From the NCBI GenBank assembly GCA_016081115.2, contig JABTTQ020000665.1, forward strand, positions 1 to 64,000: a stretch of 64,000 bases of DNA, read 5' to 3'. Below the pieces are notes generated by a model. The model was given only the letters and a program-made list of their open reading frames with translations, did no database searches and was not told the origin of the DNA. The translations under genes and the position numbers were made by a program. Positions 32,186 to 44,717 of the stretch are shown here, piece by piece. Position 1 is the first letter of the stretch. Each line of letters opens with the position of its first letter. The DNA is from Rehmannia glutinosa. Taxonomy: Eukaryota; Streptophyta; Magnoliopsida; Lamiales; Orobanchaceae.

Positions 32186-35100
32186 CACGCCCCAAACGGG
32201 ACGCGATGACGATCCACAACTTAAATACAAATAAACCAAACAAAGATAGATGAATATCAACGAAATCCCAATGAAACAGAGTCAAATAGCAAAGCGAAAA
32301 TAAAGAACAAGTACGAGTTATAACTTATACCCAACAAACATCCAAATTACATCCCGAAATCAACTAAAGATAATAACTTAATAGTGAAAGGGTCCTACGC
32401 CCTTCGCTTACAAACCGGAATGAAACGAAGATAAAAGAGTCCAACAAATAATAAAAGAAACAAGTCCGCAACATCAACAACAATAGATAGTAAGTCCAAC
32501 AAGCGGAGCACAAGAGCTCATTTCGTGGTCGGTTCAACATCTTCAACGAAGTCCTCATCTAAAGGTTAGAAAACAGGAGGGGATGAGACAAAAATCTCGG
32601 TGGATGGGGTGATCGTGTGCAAGTGTGGCAATATATAGTTAATGCGAGAAAAGCGTTGTATGAAAACGAGTGAGATATGATGCATGAATTCACACATATC
32701 CACAAGCGTTGTGATAAATATATTTAAGTAATATACTTATACGATTTAAGAAAATGATTCGTGGTCACACAAGCACTATGTGATTCAAAAGACATGGTAG
32801 GATTGCGCATTTTAATGTAACCTCAATCCTATGCAAGACAAATAATGGTTGCGTCACGGATTTGTAGCGCCAACCAATGCAATACAAGTAGCGGTTGACG
32901 GATTTGTAGCGCCAACCAAACGGGTCCGATTAACTCCTAATCGTGTGGATCGGGATAGCGATTCCTTCGTTTTTCCGTGTAACTCCCCGAGCAAGATGGT
33001 CCAAGACCTCCTTATCGCTCCATGTGCAAAGACAAAATCCATAAGTGGAGCTTGCAAGGCTCGGATTTGTCATAATCATGATTATACCTCAAGTATTACG
33101 ACCCGCTTCCTCTTGGACAAACTCCGTCCCCCGATTGCGGGATTAGGGACGATGGGGGAAGAGTGGAATAGCAACCGAGCCGCCGGCCCATCCCCGACGT
33201 ATCCATTCCGATCCGGAGCTCGACACACCAAGTTGACTCAGGACAGAAAGTAAATACAAGTTCGTAGTCAACCAGCAATGAGTATTATTGATTTAGGGAA
33301 GCGATTCGGGAAAATTTTCAAAATCGTGAGTGGCAATTATGGCGTTGGTGGAGTTATTTGAATGAAGACGATTATCGGAAGGATAAGAAATCTTCAATAT
33401 ATTGAAAGATTATGTGGAACATAAGTCCGTTATAGATTCAAAATCGCACATTTACGGGGAAGTCGCCTCGCGATCGGGTATTAATCGCCAAGACGATCCG
33501 ATAAGTCAAGAGGTTTTGAAGAAAATAAAATATTTTAATTAATAATTAAAGTCAGAGGGTCCAGGGCTGTTTTAGTAAAAGGAAAATAAATTGAGTTAGG
33601 TCCTTGATAAAAAGGAAATTTGTAATTAGCCCCGTTTTGTAAAAACCAATACTTTTGGGGTTAAAAATTGAATAAATAAATATCCCGACCTTGAACAATT
33701 ATGAGGTCAGTTCCTAAAATCTCTATATTGTTCAGAGATTCAGGTTTTTAAAGTTTTGAGGTCGAGTTTTTATAAAATTCTCACATTGGCCCCAAATTTG
33801 TTAAAATTGTCATTTCGGGCCTTAAGTTTAAAATAATCGGAACTCACAAACCGAAAGGGCTTTTAATGTGATTCCAGTTGAAAAATATCACTAAGGTTAG
33901 TAGGATATTGGGACAAAAACAGTTTTAAAAAGAAATAAGTATAGGTCCCTTAACTTTTAAAAAATCTCATTTTTGTCCCATTTTGAAATAATTGCCTTTA
34001 AGGCTTTTAGGGGTCCAATTGTTATGAAATTTGAACCTTGGGCTCAAAATATAATTAATTTATAGATAAATTAGTAATTCTAGGTACATGGGCTGCATAA
34101 GTCCTGAAAATTTCATTTGGGTCCTCAAGTTTAATCTTTTACAACTTAGTCCCTCAATTTTAGTAAAATTACTTTCCAAGCTCTAAACACTTGGATTTCT
34201 GGAATACATTTAAAATATGTCATTTCCAGTCCCTTAAGAGTTAAAATTTCAAATTTTAAAATTTAGGTCTGGTACAGTTTCGAAAATTACAAAGTAGCCC
34301 TTAAACTTCTCAAATTTTACAATCTAGTCCTTGGGCTTTTAAAGGTTGTTTTTAATTATCTTAAAACTCTTAAAACTTTATTGAAATATCCAAAAGTCAT
34401 TTTTGAACCTAAGTACAGTCCCAAAATTCGAAATTTGTAGAGGGGTCCCTTAAATTTTATTTTGTTGTAATTTAGTCCACCAACTTTCCATTTTTGCATT
34501 TTAAGTCCAAAAATTAAAATTTAATCAATTATGCTCGACTTGTCCAGGTTATAAGTCATACAAAACATGGATTCCAAGGATCATACACATGCATGTTCAT
34601 TTCATACAAGAATTCATCAAATAGAACATTAAATTGTACATGCATGCACCTAAATTTCAATAATTAGTATTTTTGAGCAACACTTGAGAAATTTCATAAC
34701 TTGATACATAAAATTGACATGCAATACATAAAATATACATATCTCAATTGCTCATGATCAAAACACTACATGCATTTAACAAAATCCCTAGAAGTTGGAA
34801 AGATTTTTCCACCCACCTTGAATTTGGAGAGTTGTGAAATAAAAAGGATAAATTTCACAACTTGGTATGAGGTCACTTAGGTCAGCCCCTAAGTCAAGAA
34901 ATATTAAAAATTTAGAGTTAGGAAAAATGAGTGAAAAATTAAAAAGAAAAAGAAGAAGATAAGAAAATTGGAAATACTACACTTTACTTGTGTAGTAAGT
35001 GATTTGAAACTAGTTGAAGCTTCAAATTTGGGATTTTTGATTCACCTTCAAAATCCCCTAAGGTTAGTCCCTATTTCTCAAAAATGAAAAAGGGGTGTTA

Positions 35101-35790
35101 AAATTTGAAGAAAATAGGAAGAAAAAGAAAGAAGGGCTCTAGTGTCTAAATCTTACCTTGTAGTCCAATTTCTCTAAAAATTTGTTTTCAAGTCTTCTAA
35201 ATTGATCACCATGCATGCATGTCTTCAAGTAGTCTTCTAAGTACCACAAAATCAAAATTTCAAACTTAAATTAAGAAGATAAGGTGATGAGTAGTAAGAT
35301 ATCAAGTTGAATTGAGTAATGAAATCTCTTACCTTTGAGATAGGGGAGTTCAATTTTTGATTAAGTAGGAAGAATGTTGGTTTTTTTTGTTTAGATGTTT
35401 GAAGAAAGAAGGAGTGTTTGATGATATTAAGAAGATGTTTTTGAAGTTATGAAGGTATGCTTGAAGATGTGAAGGACTTGTGTTTGAAGATATGAAGATG
35501 TGAAGAAATGGTACTTGAAGATTTGAAGATATGAAGAATTGGTGTTTGAAGATTTGAAGATATGAAGGGATTGGTGTTTGAAGATTTGAAGATGTGAATG
35601 ATTCTTAGAGAGAGATTAGAGAAAAGGAGGAGAATTAGTTTGAAGATTAGAATGTGTTGGCGAAAATGTTTAACAAAATTTTTGAAAAACAAAAAGGGCC
35701 TTGTGGCCGTCCACAATAGAGAGAGAGGGAGAGATTTTTTTGTTTAATTTGTGTCTTGAATTTTGCTTCTTGCATGGGAGACAAAATGCA
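32186..35790 (+). mobile_element. Probable long solo LTR or other LTR-type insertion in gag
   Basis: Non-coding segment beginning TCACGCCCCAAACGGG, close to the TGTCACGCCCC start of many plant gypsy LTRs. At 33540-34520 it has repeated TTTAGTCCCT / AGTCCCTTAA-like phrases, a common style in very long plant gypsy LTRs. At 35440-35600 a GAAGATTTGAAGATATGAAG repeat is present. It replaces the middle of gag. The right boundary and a target duplication could not be fixed, so the end is approximate. Confidence 0.5.
35450..35600 (+). repeat. GAAGATTTGAAGATATGAAG tandem repeat
   Basis: Imperfect 20-45 base repeats built from TTTGAAGAT and ATGAAG units, near the right end of the foreign segment in gag. 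Confidence 0.7.
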
Positions 35791-35827
35791 AGTCAAAGTA
35801 TGGCCTTGAAAATTTCTCTTATGCTAA

Positions 35828-36190
35828 CAATAAAAATATTTTGCGGCCACCTCGGGGATATAACGTGGGTATTCAAGGCGGAGCGGAGTCAAGTGAAAAG
35901 AAAGCATTGTTGAAGAGATGCTATCCTCGTTTATCGGAGAGACAAGGGCAAGACTTAACAAAGATGAGGCCAAGATAGATATGATAGAAGAATAGGTCAC
36001 TCAGCTAAACATCAAAAAGGTAAATTCCGAAGCGATACTGAGCTGAATCCATGAGAGCAATACAACGCCATTCGTCTGATGGATGGCATTGAAGGTTCAC
36101 ATGTTTCAAATGACAAAGTTTAGCAATAGTGATTAGAAATCAAGTCCTGGTCAAGACGTTAAACTTAGCGTTGTATGGGAGGAAACCCAA
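35828..36190 (+). pseudogene. gag C-terminus fused to the end of integrase (pol deletion scar), plus strand
   Basis: The end of gag (LSERQGQDLTK region at 35930-35970) runs to the NPRE-type boundary that normally opens the protease region (about 36045). Only about 100 bases later comes the GTTAAACTTAGCG...GGGAGGAAACCC motif (36158-36188), which in Athila/Tat elements marks the end of pol. Several kilobases of pol are missing. The minus-strand copy has the same scar at 44718-44880. Confidence 0.75.
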
Positions 36191-36802
36191 TTTATTTCAT
36201 ATTTCCATACATTTTTATCGCCTTCAATTTTAATTTCAATTTTAGTTTCAATTTTAATATTTATTTATTAACTTAATTTTTAGTTTTGTTTAGTTTTCTT
36301 GAGTTGTTGTGTAGGAGGTGTCACGGCAAACTCCCGATTATTCAAAAAAAAAGTACGGAACCAATCCCACACGGGCGTGTGGAATCACATGACCTGGTCG
36401 CGTGCAAGAGGCTGAATCACAAGAGCACACACGGTCGGGCCGTGTTATGAAAGGCCGGCAAATAGGGCCAGCCCGTGTGACTCACATGGCCATGTGGCCC
36501 GCGAATAGAAATCGGGCAGGACACTTTCAACCCGTATTTTTATCCCAAAATCCCATTTTTCTCCCACTTTCTCCTACACAAACCCTAATCCAAGAAAATT
36601 CTCTCTTTAAATACTCAAACTACTCTCCAAATCTCTCCAAATTCACCTCCAATCTCAAACCAAAATCACAAATCCTTCACTTTCTAAAGAAACCCACCAC
36701 CAAATACCTTCAATTTTCAATTTCTCCAAGTTGTACAGCAAGTTTGGGGATACCCCAAAAATTCCCAAATTTTAGATTTTTACTCTTCCAAACCTTGAAA
36801 TC
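36191..36802 (+). other. Spacer upstream of ATHILA-type ORF, plus strand
   Basis: AT-rich, then a cluster of CACACGG/CCGTGTG motifs at 36367-36500 like those in the LTRs, then a pyrimidine- and A-rich leader (36560-36800) with repeated AAATCTC/CCAAAT phrases before the ATG at 36803. Confidence 0.65.
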
Positions 36803-38076
36803 ATGGCTTCTAGGGATGAAAGAAGAGCTATGAGGAATACGAGAAGAAGGAGGGAGCCGACTCCGGAGCCCGAACCCGAGCCTCAACTAATTTTCGACCC
36901 CGAGGAGCTCGAAGCTTCCAACGTCAACTTGCCAAACGTAACCCACTGGGCTAGATGGACGATACTCTACTTTCATCCATGGATTAATTCGAGGTATATC
37001 GATGAACCTACTCTTACGAGTTTGGGTTTATTGGAAGATTTTAGAGCTTTAAGTGGAAGAATTGATTGGCATGAATTTCTAAATGGACATTGGGCTACTT
37101 ATTCTGTTATTACACTTGAATTTTTAAGTAGCGTTGAACTGGTGGTGCGAAAAAAGAATTTGATGGGAGTTAGATTTCGTTTGGGAAATGAGCAAAGGGA
37201 ACTAACAATTGATGATTTGAATGTAATTTACAAAACACGGCGTATGGGGTGGAGGAGCACGAGGAATTCGATAAGCATAGGTTTTGGAAAAAGATAACTG
37301 GGAAAAAAATTTACACGCCGAGCACTTCTGAGGTATCTAGTATTCGAAACCCGGTATTTTGATATGTTCAGCGAGTCTTGGCTGAAACCATCTTTGCGAG
37401 GGAGGAGAGTAGAGGGGCATTGAGGGTTGATGAATTGTTTATCATTTGGTGTATGGAATCGGGGGTGAAGTGGTGCCAAATGCTTAGGGGCTATGATAGC
37501 CCGACAATTTGATAGGATTAGAAAGAGTGAGAGGGTAGAATTTGCATAGGGGACCCCTATTGCTGAATATTTTAACATTAATTTGGAGGGGTATAGGGAG
37601 GCCAGCTGGGCCTAAGTTGATTGATTTTAATGTTCTAAGCGCAATGAAAATGATAAAATTCGATGGGCGTGATTCTTTGGCTCATTCAAATGAGATAGAA
37701 AAATAGTTAAGCTTCCGAACCCCGAAGCTTCTTCCATTAGAAATAGGGGTAATCGGCTACTTAGAGAGGTAGAAGGGACTACTGCTCAAGAAAAGCAGGA
37801 TGAGCAAATGAGGGAGATGCCGGAATCCTCTCGCCAAGGGGGTAACCGACCATTTACTATGAGTGAGAGGCTCGGAAGGGTAGAAACGATATGGGGAAAT
37901 TGATAGATGACACATATGCTCGGTTTGACCACTACGATGAGTATCACAGTGAGTACTACTTACAGCGTTTTGATGCCATCACTCAGCAACAACAGCAAAT
38001 GTACGAGATGATGTCTCGTATGGACCAGTGGCACATCTCACAAGGCCACTACCACCCACCTCCACCACCACAGTGA
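36803..38076 (+). pseudogene. ATHILA-type ORF (post-pol, env-like position), plus strand
   Basis: Starts MASRDERRAMRNTRRRREP with an arginine-rich N-terminus and a PEPEPEP stretch. The conserved domain follows (YFHPWINSRYIDEPTLTSLG, LLEDFRALSGRIDWHEFLNG, ELTIDDLNVIY). The frame is lost after codon ~160 (about 37290) but homology to the minus-strand copy continues, with YGGVK-type and IGGLITPI-type segments damaged. It ends in a QQQQQMYEMM...GHYHPPPPPQ tail at 37990-38076. The function of this ORF family in Athila-like elements is not established; 'env-like' refers only to its position. Confidence 0.75.
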
Positions 38077-39573
38077 TCTATGTAAGTACTTATTACGCAT
38101 TCCTCTTTCTTTTGATAATTTTCTCATATGTTCGGGACAAAGCATATTTTAAGTTTGGGGGGTTATCAAGAATGCGTAATTTAGTACTTTCTTGCATTTT
38201 GCATTTGCATTTAGGACTGCATGTAGAGCACTTGCATTATAATTTTCAAAAAAAAAAAACAATTGTTTATTTTTTTTGATTTTTTTATTTTTTTTAGCAC
38301 GTTTACCGCTTTAGCACGTTTAATTGCTTTTGTGTGTGTTTTTTAAATTTAGTTCATATGCCCATCTCCCTATGATTTTGCTATGAATATTTTATGGCAT
38401 GGGATAACATACTTGTGGGAATAATGTAATAAATTATTAGGAGGAAAGTTATTTATTTGCTGGGCATGTGTTAAGAAAATTGGGTATTTGAGCATGTTGC
38501 GAAAATAAGCCTGTGAGCTTTTGTGCCTTAAACTGCTTTACATCATGCAAACTTATTTTTTCTTGAGTGTGTCATTCATGATTGATAGAACTCTAAAACT
38601 TGCTCTCCGAATCTTCATTGAAGCCATGTGTGTGTGCAATTTTTGAAAATGATCTAAGGCCATCTTTGTTTTAGCCTACTTAGCTTAAAAAGCCTACCTA
38701 TGAACTCATGATTCCCTAGTTAGCCAAGTTGGAGCCAAAACTATTATTACGAGCCACATTAATCTTTAAAATTTATATGTTTTTATCCCGAAATTTCTTG
38801 AGCTTATAGAAAATGAATAAGTTTGGGGGAGATGTGGTGAAAATTTATGAAAAAAAAAGAGAGAAGTTGGCAAAAGAAAAAGGGATGAGCAAAGATCGGG
38901 TAAACGAGAAAAGTATGATGCTCGAAAAAAGAAAGAAAATCTCGAAAAGAAAATAGAGAAAATCGAGCAAAGCAAAAGAAAATTCTGAAAAAATGTGAAA
39001 AACATGAGCTTGAGGCTAAAGGAAAAAAAAAACGAAGGCAAAAAGACCAAAGAATGAGAAAAAGGAGAAATAAGGGTGGAATTGAGTTGAAAAAAAGAAA
39101 CCGATATTATGTTGAAATTGGGTTGGTGAATTGCAAGTGTAAGAATAAATTCTATTTGCTCAAGTCAAGTCACTTAATCCAAATTTCTCTACCCTTACCA
39201 AAGAGCCTACATTACAACCTAATAAAAGTCCTTTTTGATTCTTAACTTGTGCACACAAAAGTGGTCGAGATGTTAGACGATTTGCAAGTCTATGGTAGTT
39301 CTACTTTCATTGAATTGAATTTGAGCGTAAACACTTACCATACATTTTTGAGAGTAGAGTGATACACTGTTTACTTGTGAGTCACGATGTCGAGTACCCG
39401 AGAGAGTATTAATCATGCCGAGTTTATGAATAATGACTTCTTGATGATGAATTACATGGTTTCTTTTAGTATGAAGTCAAATGTTATTTAATGTTCATAG
39501 TGTTCTTGGGTATTCTTTCGTTTCTACCCCTTGTATTATTTTTCTAAATTTGCTCGAGGACGAGCAACGCTTT
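38077..39573 (+). other. 3' untranslated region of plus-strand Athila-like element
   Basis: AT-rich, with an A-rich purine block at 38850-39090 (many GAAAA units). It ends in a GCTCGAGGACGAGCAACGC segment just before the polypurine tract. The minus-strand element has the counterpart at 41331-42818. No gene. Confidence 0.7.
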
Positions 39574-39588
39574 AAGTTTGGGGGATTT
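39574..39588 (+). other. Polypurine tract, plus-strand Athila-like element
   Basis: AAGTTTGGGGGATTT directly before the 3' LTR start; it would prime second-strand synthesis. Confidence 0.8.
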
Positions 39589-41081
39589 TGATGTGTGTAA
39601 AATATATATGCATTTAGGGGCTTAAAATGATATATAATTGATGAATTTGCACGCATATTTACTATGCTTTTACTTGGTTTCCTTAAAAGGGTATGATACT
39701 GCATATTCTTGTAATTCTTGCAGGAAACGGAGCTTAAAATGAAGAAATATCTATTGGAATGCCCGGATAAGATTGCTGAATGCGAAGAGAAAATCAAAAT
39801 GAAGGAAAAAATGGACAAAAACACTTCACACAGCTAGACCGTGTGGTGTCACACGGCCGTGTGGAAGAGCCGGTGTGAAAATCACACAACCTATGAAGTT
39901 GGATAGAAAATAGAGGACGGAGCAGGCCCCACGGTGGGAAAGGGTGTGAAGTCACGGTTGTGTGGGAAAGGGAAACCCATCGCATGCCCGCCAAGGCAAG
40001 ACTCACATGCCCATGCGAGAAAGGGTTGAAGGCAAGACCACACGGCCATGGGACACCAAGCCTACAAGTGATCTCTCCAAGCATCTATAAAAGGGACTCA
40101 AGCTCGCACGAAAAGACATCACTTCATACACAAAACACATCAAATAACACAGGAATGCAATAATCGAGGATCTTCTGAGCGACGAAGGCTAGGTCGCGAA
40201 GAACACCACAAGGCTTTCGCAACTAGGGAGCACAAGAGCTTCGAGGGCTTGGAAGGAGAATCCATCCTGACAAGAAGGGGTTTTCTTTCTATGTCTAAGA
40301 TCTCTTGTCTGTGCTTATATGATGTCATAATGTTGATTCGAATTTGTCTATAAGTTTGTAATCAATGTTTGGCATATTTTCCGGATCTTAGGGCATAATC
40401 GACACTGTGGATTTATATTAAATATGATTATTTTTTTCTTAATTAATTCATGCTTTATATTTTATGAATTCGAGTGCTTATTTATAATTACTTTTATTTG
40501 ACGGGAATAAATTGCATGTCATATTTCTTAGTGCAAAATTTGGGAGATGAGTTCTAACAAAGAAGAAAATCAAATTCAGACATAAACGGATGTAACAAGT
40601 CGGGAGACCTACAACTATTTGTGGGGAGTCATTCAATTCACAAATCTTTTTGGAGTTAGTAATAAATGTAATGAGTCGGGAGACCTACAATTGTTATTAA
40701 TCAACTGTTTATTCACCGCCCGGAAGGAGGAGTAGACTGACATAGGAATTGAACCCATAGAATTGCATGAATTGGTTTTTAAAACTTTATTCGCATTTAA
40801 TATTGAAGAAGCATGTTGAGATTATGTGCCTAAGGTTGCTCCTAAAGATGTTGAAAATACTTGTGGGGTTCACAAAATTATTTCATCTGTTCCTCTTTAT
40901 TTTTGATTTTTAGTTAGATAAAATACTCAATATTCTGTCGCTTCAATAAAATTGGAATACGATGTTATTATAGCCTAAGGTTTCGAATATCAATCCTTGA
41001 GGAATACGACCTTGCTTGCCATTATTCTATAAACTACATTGTACACTTGTAGTTGTATGAACCAAAATATTTTGGCGAACA
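39589..41081 (+). repeat. 3' LTR of plus-strand Athila-like element
   Basis: 1493 bp, starts TGATGTGTGTAAAATATA and ends GGCGAACA like the 5' LTR. CACACGG/CCGTGTG motifs at 39825-40060. Confidence 0.88.
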
Positions 41082-41313
41082 ATTTTCGTCCGATTTCTTC
41101 ATCTTTTAGATCTTTTCTTTGCACTCGTTCGATCTTTTGGGGCCTTCCAACTGATATCTTTTCAATTTAAGCTTGGTTTCCTAAAAAGTTACAAGAATAC
41201 ACAGTATCATGCCATTATAAAGAAACCAAGTAAAGCATACTAAATATGCGTGCAAATGCATCAATAATGTATCAAAATAAGCCCTTAAATGCATGTATAT
41301 AATGCATGTATCA
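41082..41313 (-). repeat. Athila-like LTR, minus strand, proximal part (split by insertion)
   Basis: The reverse complement starts TGATACATGCATT after a polypurine tract and aligns with the first ~230 bp of the plus-strand LTRs. Together with 28841-30056 it makes a 1448 bp LTR. Confidence 0.85.
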
Positions 41314-41330
41314 AAAATCCCCAACCTTAA

Positions 41331-42818
41331 AGAATTTCTCATCCTCGAGCAAATTAGAAAAATACTATCAAGGGGTACAAAGAACACACAAGAACACTAT
41401 AAATATTTAATTTCATTTGAATCCATATCCAAGTAAACCATGCAATTCATTATCAAGAAGTCATCAATCATAAGTTTGGCATAATTAATATTTTCTCGGG
41501 TACTTGACATCGCGACTCACAAGTAAGTAGTGTATCACTCATTTCTCAAAGTGTATGGAAAATATTTGCACTCAAAATCAATTCAGTGAATGTAGAACTA
41601 CCATAGGCTTGCAAATCGTCTAACATCTCTACCACTTTTGTATGTACAATTTAAGAGTCAAAAAGAACTTTCATTTGGCTGTAATGTAGGCTCTTTAGTA
41701 AGGGTAGAGAAAATTTGGATTAAGTGACTTGACTTGAGCAAATAGAAATTAAGCGCACATGACTTGCAATGCAATTCACCAACCCAAGTTCATCTAAAAA
41801 TCATTCTTTCAAGATATTTTCTTTTTCAACTCAACTCCACCCTTTTTCTCCTTTTTCACTCTTAGCTTTTTGGCCTTTTCCTTTTCTTTTTCTTTAGCCT
41901 CAAGCTCTCAATTTCTCAAAATTTTTAGAATTTGTTTATAGATAGATTTTTTTCTTTTTTCGAGGATTTTTTTTTTCGAGCTTCATAAATCTGTCATTTA
42001 CCTAGATTAATCGATTATCCCTCTTTCTTTTGCCAACTTTCTCTCTTTTTCACAGTTTCACCATATATCCCCCAAACTATTCATCTTCTATAAGCTCAAG
42101 TAATTTTTGGGATAAAAATAATCTTTCAATTTTAAAGATCAAAAATGTGGCTAACAATAAAAGTTAAGGCTCAAAAGTAACTAACTAGGGAATCATGAGG
42201 TCATAGGTAGGCTTTTTTAGACTACGTAGGCTAAAACAAAGATGGCCTTAAATCATTTTCAAAAATTGCACACACACATGGCTTCAATGAAGATAGCGAG
42301 CAAGTTCTAGAATTCTAGTAATGATGAATGACACACTCAAGAAACAATAAGATCGCATAATATGAAAGCAGTTATGGGCACAAAAGCTCACCAGGCTTAT
42401 GTTTCACAACATGCTCAAATACCCAATTTTCTTAACTAATGCCAAACAAATAAAAGACATCTCCTCAACTATTCATCGCATTATTCCCAAAAATATGTCA
42501 TCTTATGAAATCAAATGCTCATAGTAAAAATCATATGGAAGTTTTGTACTCTTTTCGAAATGTTGATTAATATCACACACAAAAGTAAATAAATGTGCTA
42601 AAGCAATAAACATGCAAAAATAAAAATAAAATCGAGAATTTTAAAAATTTATTGCAATTTTGTGCTCTACATGCAATCAAAATGCAATGCAAAAAATGCA
42701 ACTGTGATGCTAAATTACGCATTCTTGACAACCCTCCAAACTTAAAATATGCTTTGTCCCGAACATATGAGGGAATTATCAAAAGTAAAGATGAATGCGT
42801 AAAAGTACTTACTAAATC
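41331..42818 (-). other. 3' untranslated region of minus-strand Athila-like element
   Basis: Reverse-complement counterpart of 38077-39573, including a T-rich (purine-rich on minus) block at 41810-42060. No gene. Confidence 0.7.
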
Positions 42819-44089
42819 ACTATGGTAGTGGAGGTGGAGGGTAGTGGCCCTATGAGATGTGCCACTGATCCATACAAGACATCATCTCGTACATGTACTA
42901 TTCTTTGTTGGGTGATAGTTTGAACTTTTGTAAGTATTCGGTGTGGTACTCATCAAGCTGTAGCGACAATTGATAAGTATCATCGATTATCTTGCCCACA
43001 TCAGCTTCCACCCTTTCTAGCCTATCACTCATGCTTCATGGCTGGTTACCCCCTTGTCTAGAGGATTCCGACGCATCCCTTTCTTGCATAGGCTCATCTT
43101 GCTCTTCGAGCGTGATCCCTGTTCACCTCTCATTAACCAATTATCCCTATTTCTTGTAAGTAGCTTCCGGGTTTGGGAGCCTAACTTTGTTCTATCCGCA
43201 TGATTTAACTAGTAATTGTGCCCATCGAATTGAATCATTTTCATAGCGAGATAAAACAATCATATCAATTAGCTTTGGGTTTTGGCCTCGCATACCCCTC
43301 AAAGCTAACATCAAAGTGCTCACTATAGGAGTAATCAGCCCACCAATATAAATTCCTCCCCTATCATATTTTCTCACTCTATCAAATTGCCGGGCTATCA
43401 TAGCCCCGGCATTAGGCACAACTTTTGTCCCTGACGCTATACACCAAATAATAAATAACTCATCTATTCACAAGGCCACTTTGCTTTTTCCCCTTGCAAA
43501 TATCATTTCCGCTAAAGTTCTTTATACATAGCAAAATACGGGGTTTTGAATGCTAGATGGCTTCAAAGTACCCGACGTATAGATTTGTTAACCCGTTATC
43601 TCCCTCCAAAACCTATCCTTATCAAAATCCTCATGCTTCTCCACCCCATAAGCCGAAGTTCTATATATTGCATTTAAATCATCAATTGACAACTCCCTCG
43701 GCTTATTTTCTAACCGGAACCTAATCCCCATCAAATTCCATTTTTGGACTATTAATTCAAAACCACATAAGAACTCAATCGTAGAAATTGATAAAGTAGC
43801 CCAATGCCCATTTAACAATTCATGCCAATCCACCCGACCACACATAGCCCGAAAATCCTCCAATAAACCCAAATTAGCTAGAGTAGGTTCATCGGGATAC
43901 CTTGTATTTATCCATGGCCAATAATAGAGCACCGCTCATCGAGCCGGTGTGTTTCATCCGTCAAGATGACATTAGAAGCTTTTGTTTTGTTGGCTGCATA
44001 TTCCAGTTGTAGCTCGGTTCGGGCTCCAGTGCTGGCTCCCTTCTTCTTCTTGTGTTCCTTCTTGTTCATATTTGTCCTCAAGAAGCCAT
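42819..44089 (-). pseudogene. ATHILA-type ORF (post-pol), minus strand
   Basis: Start MAS at 44089 is followed at once by a stop as written. The conserved domain is open at 43932-43588 (YYWPWINTRYPDEPTLANLG, LLEDFRAMCGRVDWHELLNG, ELSIDDLNAIYRT). A second block at 43419-43192 holds GGIYIGGLITPIVSTLMLAL and a PKLIDMIVLSRYENDSIRWA tail. A histidine/proline-rich end (GHYPPPPLP) lies near 42845-42819. Same architecture as 36803-38076. In-frame pieces are longer here, so the family's protein can be pieced together by comparing the two. Confidence 0.75.
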
Positions 44090-44717
44090 GAAAATCAAGT
44101 TTATGAAGTATAGGAAATCTGAAATTTGAAAATTAAAAATCCCCAAACATGGTGAAAAACTTGAAAAAGTTGAAAACTTGAAGGAGTTAGGTGATGGGTT
44201 TCTTAAGAAGGTGAAGAATTTGTATTTTTGGGGTGATATTTGAAGTGAATTTGGAGGAGATTTAGAGAAGAGTTTAGGTGTTTTGGGAGAGAATTTTTGA
44301 GTTGTATTGCTTGGGTAGGAGAAAGTGAGATAAAAATTGAGTTTTAGGAGTGAAAAAAGGGAACAATCCCGTCTGGTCCTGTCCACACGGCCCGTATGGG
44401 CTCGCATGGCCCAACCGTGCGGCCCAAGGCGCTGGCTGTCTCTGTCTGGAGAAGTCCACACGGTCGCGTGGTGTCACACAGCCCGACCGTTTGACGAATC
44501 CTGGTTCGCTGAGTCGCACGGTCTATGTGACCTGGTTCACACGACCGTGTGATGATTTTCGTACTTTTTCGAACCGGGAGTTTGTCGTGACTCCTACTAC
44601 ACAATAACTCACAAAACCAAACACAATTAAAAATTAAGTTAATAGTAAAAAAAATGGAATTAAAATTTAATGAAATCAAAGGCGATCAAAATTAAATAAA
44701 AATAGGAAACAAATAAG
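44090..44717 (-). other. Spacer upstream of ATHILA-type ORF, minus strand
   Basis: Counterpart of 36191-36802: leader next to the ORF, then a cluster of CACACGG/CCGTGTG motifs at 44380-44555. Confidence 0.65.

Larger units (their letters stand above)
30057..41081 (+). mobile_element. Athila-like Ty3/gypsy retrotransposon without pol, plus strand
   Basis: 5' LTR 30057-31566, primer binding site 31573, gag remnants, ATHILA-type ORF 36803-38076, polypurine tract 39574-39588, 3' LTR 39589-41081. The protease-RT-RNase H-integrase block is absent. A ~3.6 kb foreign segment sits in gag (32186 to about 35790). The element lies inside the minus-strand LTR, whose two parts flank it; a 5-bp duplication is not evident (GTTTG on the left, ATTTT on the right). 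Confidence 0.85.

Noticed and set aside
32849..33278. Both-strand ORFs of 130 and 60-67 codons
   Set aside because: Overlap on opposite strands in the LTR-like insertion, derived from locally GC-richer sequence; no recognisable domain.
36402..36833. 143-codon plus-strand ORF overlapping the start of the ATHILA ORF
   Set aside because: Covers the leader and motif cluster, is not conserved in the minus-strand copy, and overlaps the recognised ORF in another frame.
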